Source: Chara braunii
Taxonomy: Eukaryota > Streptophyta > Charophyceae > Charales > Characeae
Assembly: GCA_003427395.1 (NCBI GenBank)
Contig: BFEA01000054.1
Span: 3,292,065 to 3,319,032 of the forward strand
Direction: 5' to 3'
DNA: 26,968 nt
Shown: positions 17,035-25,873 of the stretch, piece by piece
Layout of the letters: each line of letters opens with the position of its first letter
Numbering within the stretch: the stretch's first letter is position 1
Notes under the pieces: generated by a model
Told to the model about the DNA's origin: nothing
Database searches by the model: none
What the model saw: the letters and a program-made list of their open reading frames with translations, nothing else
Translations under genes and position numbers: made by a program

Positions 17035-17568
17035 ATTGCAAGTTCCATTTTGAGGAAGATGTATTCCTGTGATATTAAAGACTATATACAATGTATACAA
17101 TACTATACATCTTTCATTTATATTCAATTCTGGCAGAAGAAATTGTAAAAAAAAAAGAACAAAAAAAACAAAAAACAAAAACAAACGGTGCTCTAAACAT
17201 GAATTTGGGAAATAACAGATATCTGAGACCATCTGTCAGTGACGAAATTTAGTTTAGCCCAAAAAAAAAAAAAAAAAGACACAGAAAAAAGAGAGGTGTG
17301 CTTAGGGATGGGGACGTTACCTTGGAGCTCTCAGTGTACACCCCCACCTCGGCATTTTTGCAAGTGAATGTGGACACAATCCGCAGCCGGGTGCATCCAC
17401 AGTCCAAAAGAACAAAAGCACTCTGACGTCTTCATGCTAGCCATCCCACCAACGCTCTGACACCAACTTCTGTCAGACCATCCTATCACTGACAAGGTAA
17501 TGACGCCTTGCCACGACGTTGCTTGCCTTGGCTTGTTGAAATTTAGACTACGCATTGCTAGACTGCCG
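17035..17568. other. Unassigned AT-rich stretch
   Basis: A-rich runs (about 17149-17184 and 17262-17278) in otherwise unique-looking sequence. No ORF with a recognisable domain, and no RNA gene seen. Confidence 0.5.
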
Positions 17569-17679
17569 CTACCGTCTTCCCCCGAACATAACGCACCCAA
17601 AAAATGAATGTATACAAGCGATATTTCCAGCCACATACAGCCAAAATTAGGGTGCGTTGCGTTCGAGGGAAGACGGTAG
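17569..17679. mobile_element. MITE-like palindrome with TA ends
   Basis: The 33-bp arm CTACCGTCTTCCCCCGAACA... (17569-17601) is mirrored at 17647-17679 with four or five mismatches. Taking TA as the target duplication, the terminal inverted repeats start CCGTCTTCCC. A TA duplication and short non-coding body fit a Tc1/mariner-type MITE, which is inference. Confidence 0.7.
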
Positions 17680-17914
17680 TTCCACAACAACATTGTCCCA
17701 CTTTCCCATGATTTCTAGGAGCAAACAAAACAAGAACATGACTTTTTTTGTTGTTGTTGTTGTTGTTTTTTTTGGGAAAAAGAGCAACCATTATGACATT
17801 TCTACAGCACAAACCACCCATTCCTTTTGCTAAAAATAATGCCACATTTCATGTCTGACCAATCGGAAAGCAATCTACATTAAAAAAAAAATAAGAACAA
17901 TGATAAAAAGAGAA

Positions 17915-18062
17915 TCTAAGAGTATACTCACACTAGGCCCTCAAAATCACAAAATTGCAAAATGAGCAGCCAGATCGAGTCCTTCGTTTACAAGAACTCA
18001 ATCTGGCCACTCATTTTGTGATTTTGCAATTTTGAGGGCCTAGTGTGAGTGTGCCCTAAGAG
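17915..18062. mobile_element. MITE-like near-perfect palindrome
   Basis: Two 50-bp arms (17926-17975 and 18001-18050), starting ACTCACACTAGGCCCTCAAA, pair almost fully around a 25-bp loop. CTAAGAG occurs directly outside both arms (17916-17922 and 18056-18062) as a possible target duplication, although the inverted similarity can also be traced into those bases. No coding. A hAT-type MITE is possible. Confidence 0.75.
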
Positions 18063-18301
18063 ATGTCTCTCTATGCTGCAACCGCTAGAAAACTGAACAA
18101 CCGCCAGCTCAACGGAGGCTGGTGGGGCCTCAGCCCACGAGCAGGCGTTGATTGAAAAGTGTAGTGCTGTGTGACACGCTTTATTGCATTAGAACATGAT
18201 TTAAAATCCAAAAGAAATGCTACGAAAAGCTTTTGTACCACTTGCATACTTTCTTTGTCCAGTCGCATACTTTCTTTGGAGTTGCAGACCTGTGTAGCAC
18301 G

Positions 18302-18362
18302 CCGAACATGTTTGGCACCCCACATGTTCGGAAGCTCAGCCAAGCGGGAGCCAAACATGTTC
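18302..18362. repeat. Overlapping inverted repeats around GAACATGT
   Basis: CCGAACATGT (18302-18311) pairs with ACATGTTCGG (18322-18331), and GAACATGTTTGGC (18304-18316) also pairs with GCCAAACATGTTC (18350-18362), giving two mutually exclusive stems from one left arm. Confidence 0.65.
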
Positions 18363-18427
18363 CGCAGCGCTTCCGAACGCATCCACATGTGGCCGGTAAC
18401 GGGGCCATTTCAGCCATTCCGGTACCC

Positions 18428-18430
18428 GTG

Positions 18431-18480
<50 letters not shown>
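18428..18480. repeat. (TG)n microsatellite
   Basis: About 25 TG units with CG variants at the ends. A second array is at 18571-18616. Confidence 0.95.
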
Positions 18481-18488
<8 letters not shown>

Positions 18489-18569
18489 CAGCAAATGCAG
18501 CAGCTACATCTGATGCATCACTTACTACTGCGGCAGTGGCTGTAGGTGCTGCATTAGCTGCGTCAGCAG

Positions 18570-18570
<1 letters not shown>

Positions 18571-18616
<46 letters not shown>
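18571..18616. repeat. (TG)n microsatellite
   Basis: Second TG array, about 22 units, 90 bp after the first. Confidence 0.95.
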
Positions 18617-18617
<1 letters not shown>

Positions 18618-18835
18618 TGGGTGTGTAAAAACACGGCCATCCCATTCAGAATGGGAAAGAGACAAAAGGTTTTAGTGACAGGAAGGTATCACGCTTTTAG
18701 GTAGTCTCCGTGTCCGGAGAGTAACTCAACATGCACCAAGGGGGTTTTGGGTGGTAGGCAGGGGTAGGTGAGGAGCAGTTAGTATGTTANCAGGGTTAGA
18801 GTNGGCAAGATTAGAAAGCCGAAGGGGGGGTGCAC

Positions 18836-18888
18836 GCCCTAAAGCGCGCTTTTCGCCGCATAGCACCCATAGCGGCTCATCAGAGGGG
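18836..18888 (-). ncRNA. Hammerhead ribozyme-like motif (minus strand)
   Basis: Read on the minus strand: CTGATGA (18883-18877), then GCCGC (18876-18872) pairing perfectly with GCGGC (18859-18855) around a 12-nt loop as stem II, then GAA (18854-18852). Stem III is AAG (18851-18849) with CTT (18844-18842) around CGCG. The cleavage-position base is U (18841). Stem I pairs TCCC, written 3' to 5' from the core (18884-18887), with AGGG (18840-18837), four base pairs. All invariant core positions (CUGANGA, GAA, UH) are present, giving a minimal type I layout. The unusual U at the cleavage site, instead of C, may slow cutting. Hammerheads of this kind occur in Penelope-like elements and retrozymes. 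Confidence 0.65.
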
Positions 18889-19360
18889 TTAGCTTAGTAT
18901 TGGCTCCTGTTAGGACGGGGGATGGTATGGGGATGGGGGGCAGGGAATGCATGGGCATCATCAAGAGGGGTTAGGCAAGGAAGAAAGAGTTAGGAGATCA
19001 NACCTGAGCATTCATGGTCGGTGTTGCNGGAGGGTCAGATGCCGCCATCGCTCGGTAGCTTGAGCGTGTTAATCGGTGGCTTGCGTGTAATTCCGGCCGG
19101 AAGACCGCAATGCANNTCTGATCNCAGGGTCAGACTGCGTTCAGCCTAGCACAAGCGCAGAGATCGTGCGAAAGTGCTCGTAGCAAGTAGAGCAGAGGCG
19201 TAGCCGCTGGTTCGCTACCCCGCAGACCGAAGTAGTGAGCAAGGTAGCGGTCGAACACGCGGGCATGCGCTGTGCAGTAGCGGAGTATATGCCAAGGCAG
19301 TGAGGAGAGCGCAAGAGGGGAGCGGTGTGGGGGTGCGAGCAGTATACATAGTGTAGGCGG

Positions 19361-19795
19361 TCAGTTGGAGGCAGGAGGAGGGTGTGCGTGGTACTCGAGC
19401 GCATGGCGGGAATGCATGGCTGCTGTTCTGATGTGTGTTGCGTTAGGACGCGAGTTGGCAGCAGGTGACGGGTGGGTATACGCGGGAGGGGTGTTCTTGT
19501 GATGCTTGAGCAAGTGTACGCGGCATAGAGGAGTGTATCCTTCGTATGTAAGTCCGTCAGAAAGTTTGTGTATTTTTTCATAATGTCCGAGTTTTCTGGG
19601 TTTGTCCTTATTGCTAAGATTTGGTGTGGCTATGGCGGTGCTAGCGCCGTGTACGGAGTAGGAATCGTGGAGTTTTTGTCTTGATATGGCCGTGACGTTT
19701 CGTTTATCCTGTCGGATGCGCGACACCTTGTCCTTTTTGTCTGTCGTATTGCTAGGTGCCGAGCTCAGTGATGCACGACATCTTGCTGTAAACAA
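19361..19795 (-). pseudogene. Possible GIY-YIG endonuclease remnant
   Basis: An open minus-strand frame of 144 codons. At residues 74-101 it reads KIHKLSDGLTYEGYT, then an Arg, then LLKHHKN. This recalls the GIY-YIG nuclease core (I-Y-x-L ... Y-x-G-x-T ... R ... H) with GIY and YIG altered to KIH and YEG. The N-terminal part is Lys/Arg/Ser-rich and the C-terminal part Pro/His/Ala-rich and unrecognised. It lies upstream, on the same strand, of the hammerhead motif at 18836-18888, so both could belong to one 5'-truncated Penelope-like element. The motif is short and the call tentative. Confidence 0.35.
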
Positions 19796-20439
19796 TTTTT
19801 TTGGGGGCAGGGACCGTGGGGTGTGGCCTGGTTTACCCAGTATAGTATCAGCGGTGGGCCGCTGAGGGGTGCTTTGGCAGAGGCATAGAGCCGGTGTACG
19901 AGTATGTGCAGTTTTTGTTTTTTAATTGGTGCAGGGCGTCATGCACCCATAACTTATTTATTTCCTTATGCGCCTTTTGTTTATATGTGATGTAAGTGTA
20001 TGTTGTAGTTGGATTGTGACCCGTTTACCTGGGTTAGGCAAGGTAATTGGTGGATTGTTCGTATATCAGCGGGCCATTGCTGTGCTTATCAGGTTTGTAT
20101 GTTGGGCAGTGCATAAGTGGGTGTGTATGTGGTGGTTAATTTAAGTATCCTGGCTTTATTTATATTTGCAGCTCAGTGGTGTTTATTAGTATTCAATATC
20201 TCCTTAGAAAAAGGATTTTTATTGTTGCTTGTTTTTATATCCTCCTTCTTTCCCTCTATTTATAAAAATGATAGACCTTTTTATTTTTGAAGTTTTTAAT
20301 TAATTTAATTACCATTATTTTGCAAGAAAAAAAATTGGACTATATATAATTAAATTGATATGCATGTATGTCTGAGTGTGTGTGTGTGTGTGTGTTCAGG
20401 AGTGATGGGCAATGCCCCCCGGGGCCCTCAAAACCCCTA

Positions 20440-20484
20440 TACATATATATCGTCATTATATATATATATATATACATATATATT

Positions 20485-20513
<29 letters not shown>
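20440..20513. repeat. (TA)n microsatellite at the left edge of the Penelope-like element
   Basis: TA units broken by CGTCAT and short CA/TT variants, ending about 12 bp before the left pseudo-LTR. ATATATCGTCA also occurs in the TA array at 26350-26379, on the far side of the element. Confidence 0.85.
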
Positions 20514-20515
<2 letters not shown>

Positions 20516-20524
20516 AAAATAATG

Positions 20525-20852
20525 TAACTTCAGGACAGGTAGTAGCAGATGGTGTGCCCAAAAAAAGTACTATCAAGAAAGGTATAAAGGTAATGGTCAC
20601 TCCAGTCTATGTCATGTTGTGCCGAGTACTTTTTACGACCCCTGAAGACGCCGGACAGGCGACCGGCAGAAACACAGTGTCGGCTCTTTCACCTGATGCG
20701 CTATAATTTATGCTTAACGACTACTTTGTTGACGTAGTTACCTGCGTTCGGTTCTACTCTTTGTCTATCTCCTGCGCGGTGTGCTTTTGTATGCTACATA
20801 TGCACGTGATTCAAACATGTGTGTTTGATCACTTTGACTGATGAATACAACA
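20525..20852 (+). repeat. Left pseudo-LTR
   Basis: Starts TAACTTCAGGACAGGTAGTA and ends TGATGAATACAACA. It aligns over its whole length with 25874-26213, roughly four bases in five by eye plus small indels; GGTATAAAGGTAATGGTCAC is identical in both. It contains a hammerhead motif at 20637-20686. The match stops abruptly at both ends, which sets the repeat borders. Confidence 0.88.
20637..20686 (+). ncRNA. Hammerhead ribozyme motif in left pseudo-LTR
   Basis: Core CUGAAGA (20642-20648; position 7 may be any base), then stem II GCCGG (20650-20654) with CCGGC (20663-20667) around ACAGGCGA, and a C-A mismatch next to the core that a CpG transition would explain. GAA follows at 20669-20671. Stem III is ACA (20672-20674) with TGT (20678-20680) and loop CAG. 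The cleavage base is C (20681) in a GUC triplet. Stem I pairs 20641/20640 with 20682/20683 and 20638/20637 with 20685/20686, with one C-C mismatch between. It is a minimal type I form with a 3-bp stem III. The ribozyme would cut element RNA inside the pseudo-LTR. Confidence 0.75.
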
Positions 20853-20917
20853 TTAGTCCACGCAGTAACCAATGTAGCAATCATACTACAGTTGTGTGAT
20901 TGTGCCTCTTACATCTA

Positions 20918-20970
20918 CAATCTATCATCTACCATCTTTCCACCATCTACTATTTACCATCTATCATCGA
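20918..20970. repeat. Short ATCTAYCATCT iterations in the 5' UTR
   Basis: Imperfect 7- to 11-bp iterations (CTATCATCTACCATCTTTCC...) between the left pseudo-LTR and ORF1. No role visible. Confidence 0.7.
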
Positions 20971-21106
20971 TTTGGTTTAACATCTCGATGTTATCCTGAG
21001 TATCGATAGGTATACTCTACGTCGTCAATTATCTATTTCAGCTCTTGCTAAGATTCAGATTTAGTACACTCCTCTTTTTCCGTGATCTGCATCGGTGTAC
21101 GACTGA

Positions 21107-22555
21107 ATGGAGAGACTAGTCTACCATTATTGTCGAAAACCATGGCACTATATTGGGGAATGCCGGACTCGCATGCGGGACATGGAATAACATGTCAATC
21201 AAGAAAATCAAAAGAACAAAGCGAATTGAACTTCGTCGTCTAATTCGGCTCCGATTCTCCCGGCCCCAAACACCATTTTACCTTACTAAGGTTTATCGAA
21301 CGACGTACACAACAGCAACCAAGGCTACGGAGGATACAACGGTGTGTATAGCAGCGGAAACAATGGATACAACGACGGATAAATGGCGGATACAACAGTG
21401 GATATCGTAGGTCATGGAATCCAGACCAAAAAGACAGGAACGACGAGATTGGCAAGATGTGGGGGTGGATATCATAAGAAATGCAAGAGAAGGCGTGTGT
21501 AAAGAAGGAAAAGGAGGCGACCATCAAGAAATGGGAGGAAGCCAAGAAGACGAAGGAAATAGAGGAAAAGAGGCTAGCAGAAGCAAAGGAGGAATATAAA
21601 GCGAGTATTGGACAAATGGTGGAAAGTCAAATGAAACAAGTATGCGTGGAAGTGTTGGGAAGGGAAGAGGGTGAGGGGGAGCGTCCATTGATTGCAACTA
21701 CAAAGAAGATTCGAAAAAAAGAACAGAGGCAGAGGTACAGAGAAACCAAGTGGATGAAGGTATTAAGAAGAAGGATGAAGAAATTTGAAAGACTGAGGAG
21801 GGAGATGACATATCTTCAAAGAGTGTCAACTTGCAACAATTAGACGAAGCAGGAATTATCGTCATTGCAATCAGATAACCAACTATTAATTCAAGATGTG
21901 ATATACATGAAGGATGAAGTGGATTGACTTAAGAGAGGAGTTAAGAGAACTTCTGAGGCAGTTGCCGAGAAGAGCTATCCGCAAGAGCCTGCGAAAGGGA
22001 AGGTGAAATCGCAATGTGATCCAACGTCTCGTGACTATGTCAAGCTAGTTGAAGCCTATAGGAAAATGCGAGATGACAAGGACATGGCGGAGAAAGAAGT
22101 ACAAATGTTGAAAGTAAGAATCGGTGGCATTTGTATTTCACCACCAAGCATCCATAAGAAGAAGTTGGCAAGGAAATATGAACTACCAACAAATTTGAGT
22201 CCAAGTAAGGCAAGCGAGACAAGTAAACCGACTCATGTGAAATTTCAAATTTGTCAAATTGAAAAACGAAGACAGAGAGTCATTTCGAAGGAGGGTTTGT
22301 GGGGAACTATCGAAAGTAAAAAAAGTACAGATGGAGAAGCTTTGCAACAATGAGAAGATCGATTACATAACAATCAAGGCATCGGCGACAAAAAATGCGG
22401 ACATTTATACTAAACGCGCTTTTGGCAAATACAACATCAAGAGAAACATCGACGAAGGTAAGGACAACGAACCCGAAGAACCTGATGAGTCTAAAGATCC
22501 GGTGGAGGAAAGTGAACACGAAGTGGAGAATGATGCTACGACCGCTGGATGCTAG
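21107..22555 (+). pseudogene. Gag-like ORF1: zinc knuckle and coiled coil, broken
   Basis: Begins at ATG 21107 (MERLV). A zinc knuckle follows at once: YHYCRKPWHYIGEC (21122-21163) keeps C-X4-H-X4-C, but the first Cys of CX2CX4HX4C is Tyr, one G-to-A change. After a TAA, a Gly/Tyr/Asn-rich stretch (GYGGYNGVYSSGNNGYNDG, about 21325-21385) leads, with shifts, to a charged coiled coil from 21481 (KEKEATIKKWEEAKK...). That frame runs to 22353 apart from TAG at 21841 and TGA near 21925. A further frame shift near 22260 gives an acidic C-terminus ending at TAG 22553. Presumably it binds element RNA and multimerises. I recognise the domain order from charophyte repeat proteins by memory only. Confidence 0.65.
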
Positions 22556-22751
22556 TAACGATTACCGAGCGTTGGTGAGATCTCAAAGTTTTTGCTTGTT
22601 TGCAGGGATGCACAAAGGAAAAAGAAGTTCTTAAATGACGGTAAGATTGATAATCTATTCAGAGTAGCAGTTCTAATTCTCATTCTTGTTCGACAGATTC
22701 CATGGTGTGACAAATTTTATTCCATTCGTTTCATATTCATTCTATGTAGGC

Positions 22752-23063
22752 TACGACTTCATTCCCTGTTTGGGACCCTTAATCTATGCACCAGTGTCAC
22801 CTTGGTGTAAGCACGTTTATATCGAATGTTGAAATGGACCACTTCGACTAAGATGGAAGGAGCATGTGTACAGAGCAACGATCATGCTTAGTCCGGATGT
22901 TAGGAACCATCGGCTATACAGATGGCTCAGACACTGTCAAGTGGGTGATTATGTGGTTATACCAATCGCACGTGTAGATAAGGATCAACTGCGGTTGACG
23001 GAGTCCTTTTTTATTCGAACATTCAACCCCTTTCTACATTCTCTCTCGAGCTATGGCAGATGA
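22752..23063 (+). pseudogene. GIY-YIG endonuclease domain, broken
   Basis: GIY-YIG nucleases nick target DNA for PLE integration. The frame reads YDFIPCLGPLIY, then HVYIEC, a TGA (22830-22832), then GPLRLRWKEHVYRAT, LYRWLRH, YVVIPIARV and LTESFFIRTFNPF. The VYI-x-x segment corresponds to YIG (the Gly now Glu), RLRW supplies the Arg, and the Glu of LTESF (23001-23003) matches the catalytic Glu. Except for the single stop and the Gly change, 100 codons are in one frame. It lies upstream of the RT, not downstream as in canonical Penelope elements. Confidence 0.75.
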
Positions 23064-23339
23064 AAGGAACAAAAGAAAAACAGATCGGGGAGGCGAGAAA
23101 GGAAACGAAGGCGGGAGAGAGAGAAAGGTAAGGATAAGGAGGTGTATACGATAAAACAAAAATCCGATATTGTTTTTCAATCATCCCTAGGCTCTAGTTC
23201 TACTAGCCTGCATAAAATATTAGATGAGTGTTATCATAAACAAATTGAGTCCTTATTGGTTGAATGCGCGGGAGGTGATGTGTTGATTGACAAATGAAAA
23301 ATTCTTAAGAGATGCTATGGATCATCAGTTGTGAGGACG
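23064..23339 (+). other. Linker between endonuclease and RT
   Basis: Begins with an Arg/Lys/Glu-rich basic segment (about 23060-23145), which could act as a nuclear signal or nucleic-acid contact, then degenerate coding sequence. No defined motif. Confidence 0.5.
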
Positions 23340-25030
23340 GAGGGTGGACAGTGGACACAAGCTGCTTAGACATTGTAGGGGAAGATTGATAGCAGATGCG
23401 ACCTTGTTCTTTGAAAAAATCTCGAGATATTGCTCTAAATTCGAGAAACGGAAGAGTGAGTTGGTCAACCTATTAAGGAACCCCTTTGCATGCAAGAAGC
23501 TTTTTCGGGAAGCGCTTGATAGACTTGTCCAATTGTACAACTGTGCCAGGTGCTTTTAGAGGAAGAAGAGTCGATCTGCATTACGAGCGAAGATAGCTCA
23601 TGTAACAAAGAATAAATTTTCTTTGAGACTTAGGATTACATTAACTGTATGGATTCCATTTGACTCGACTCTTTCAAAGAAGAAGATAAAGGATCTATGT
23701 ATATTGAGCATTAGAAGGTCATAAATTCGAAAGTTCTTACAACAGATTATACGTCGTAAAATTCGAGTAGTATGGGTTAAAAATAAGTCAGTAGGGGATG
23801 TGTTTCATTATTTTCAATTTTTTGTTAAATAGGAAGAATTGGTTTGCACATGCAAATAATTGAATTTCCCGAGGAACGGTGAACACGTATCTTTTAGAAT
23901 CAGTAAAACTGACGAGTTCCGGTAGCTGTAAAAAATGACAACAAATATATCATATCTTGGATTTAGTTGCAATCTTGGAAAACTAAGAAGCATTATCCTG
24001 AAGGGGCTCAGTGACGCGCAACAAGATACTAGTTGTATTTCAATTTCAAATACAGAGTTGCGTTCGTGTTTTAATAAAAAGTCTGGGGGGGATGCTAAGA
24101 TCTCGACAGGAACATTGTCTGAAGCATATGAGTTGCAGTTGGAAGGATCGGTCGCTAGTCTCATTGATCACAATGGAGGAGACACGTATGTCTGTTGTCC
24201 AGTAATCTACCGAGAAAGGATGAAAAAACTATGTATCAAGAATATGGGGTTCCATAAGAAGGGCATACTCGATTCATAAGCACAAAGATGTGATGAAATG
24301 ACCACCAACTTGTCCCTCGTATTCAGATCCGTTAGTTCATAATACCCTACATGTCGAAAGCAGGTAATAAACTACTATGGACCTTACCAGAGGATAGCCA
24401 CGTCAATCTAAGATGTGCAAATGATCTAGTGGGTCGTTTTGAAAAATTCAATTAAAATGCGACCAAGGAGAATGATATAATTGCATCGAGTTTTGAGGTC
24501 AATAAATATTTATAAGTTTCTGTACTCTTCAATAATCAAGGTTGTTGAATGATTGATTTTTACTTATGAAGAAAATGGCTACTCAGCCTACTCATACATT
24601 TTCGTTAAAAAAAAAAAGGGAAGGATGTTATGCTGGGCAGAAGAAAAAACGCTCCGATAGGCTTCATCCGGTTGAAATTTTCTCTAATTTTATTTATGCT
24701 AGTATTTGACCTCGACAATACGTGTGTTTTGGCAATGGGAGTCCTTCTGAAACAGCGAGTGGGTATTCCAATGGGTAAACCGTCAAGCCCAACCCTGGCT
24801 TGTTTGCTTTGTGCGTTCAACGAGGCAAAATTTTTGAAACATTTGGGAAGGGGGAGACAGATATTGTTTGGGATGGGTTTAGTGGATGATGTGATTATCC
24901 TTTTAAAATTTCAACAGGGATCAAGTTACGACAAGGCTTTAGCAGAAAAACGTTGGAAAAATTTAGGACATGTTACGATGACAATCTGGTGTTGGAACAG
25001 ACTAACAACAATTAGACATGAAATTTCTTA
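23340..25030 (+). pseudogene. Penelope-type reverse transcriptase, broken
   Basis: PLE RTs are sisters of telomerase RT. Pieces in order: a helical N-terminal segment (LLRHCRGRLIADATLFFEKI..., 23344-23559); the CxC motif VCTC (23845-23853) flanked by stops; a fingers segment with DHNGGDTYVCCP (about 24165-24205), matching the D-x-N-x-G...CP pattern; then, after a stop-rich part, FDLDN (about 24706), GIPMGKPSSPTLA (24762-24800) and the catalytic LVDDVIIL (24879-24902), where relatives have Y/F-V-D-D. At least six stops or shifts. From 25031 the reading continues weakly (FLGCTTKVFHK) before it is lost. Confidence 0.8.
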
Positions 25031-25490
25031 GGATGTACGACTAAAGTTTTTCATAAACCAAACAGGGTGTTGTGTGCAGCTACACACAAGAATGATATGA
25101 AGGTATTTTGTTTGAAGGTCTCCAGGACTTCGGGTCGTATTCTGATAAACAATAAAAACTGTATGTGATTCCATTTTGTTTACACAGAGCAAAAACACTG
25201 ACGACGATGCTAGGTACAAATGCATGTTTTTTGTTCACCTTAAAGATGGAAGTCAAAGCAAGAAACTTTCCGGACTATTATTTTGATAGTTGTCTGCAAA
25301 AATTCTCTACTAGAAATGAATTATTGGGTCTTATGCTTCAAGAACTGGAGATCAAGATAATATTGCTCAAATGGTTTTTCTTAGCTATGGCAATATGCTC
25401 CTCTGTATGCACTCTAATGTAACATTTTGCTCTCTGCCTTATGATGGGTGGACACTAATTGAATCGAGAGCCTTAAATGTTTGTTTGACG
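25031..25490 (+). pseudogene. Decayed end of the PLE polyprotein
   Basis: Short readings in changing frames follow the RT. None is long enough to name beyond likely thumb and C-terminal RT remnants. No second GIY-YIG motif is visible downstream of the RT, which supports the endonuclease-first order. Confidence 0.45.
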
Positions 25491-25860
25491 GGCATTGCTG
25501 ACCTCGATCTCATGACCCCCGGTTAAATTGAGAATGTTGTAGGAAATCTGAATTCAATCTTACGACCTTCGATTGGCGAATTTCGTCAGTTTTGACCTCA
25601 TGATTTTCTAAGACATTCTGACTTCGATTCTGTAACATTTGTTTCTTTTAGAATCCTATAGGGTAATTTGGTTTCGATCTCACTTCTTTCAGAACCCTTT
25701 CTGGTACTTCTGTATTTAGTCATTTTTTACTCATTTAGGCCTCGATTTCGTCACGCTGTTTTGTTCCATAATTTTATAGGTTTCCCTTCAGGCCTCGATC
25801 TCATCACCACTGTTCTAGAATTTTGTGGAATTCTTTAAGACCTCGAGATTATACCTTGGA
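25491..25860. repeat. Degenerate repeats (CTCGATCTCAT...) in PLE 3' region
   Basis: Eight or so diverged units of about 41-53 bp begin with (G)ACCTCGATCTCAT-like words (near 25500, 25557, 25595, 25620, 25671, 25739, 25792 and 25840) and often contain AGAATT/TAGAAT. Probably an old minisatellite in the element's 3' untranslated part. Confidence 0.55.
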
Positions 25861-25873
25861 ACTTGGAGTCATA

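Larger units (their letters stand above)
18640..20440. other. Low-gene stretch with scattered undetermined bases
   Basis: Apart from the two minus-strand candidates above, no gene is visible. Single N calls occur near 18790, 18803, 19001, 19028, 19115-19116 and 19124, so base quality is lower here. 20150-20400 is AT-rich, with a GT array at about 20377-20396. Confidence 0.5.

Noticed and set aside
18171-18645. Frames of 124-141 codons on both strands
   Set aside because: They are translations of TG microsatellites and of the GAACATGT inverted repeats.
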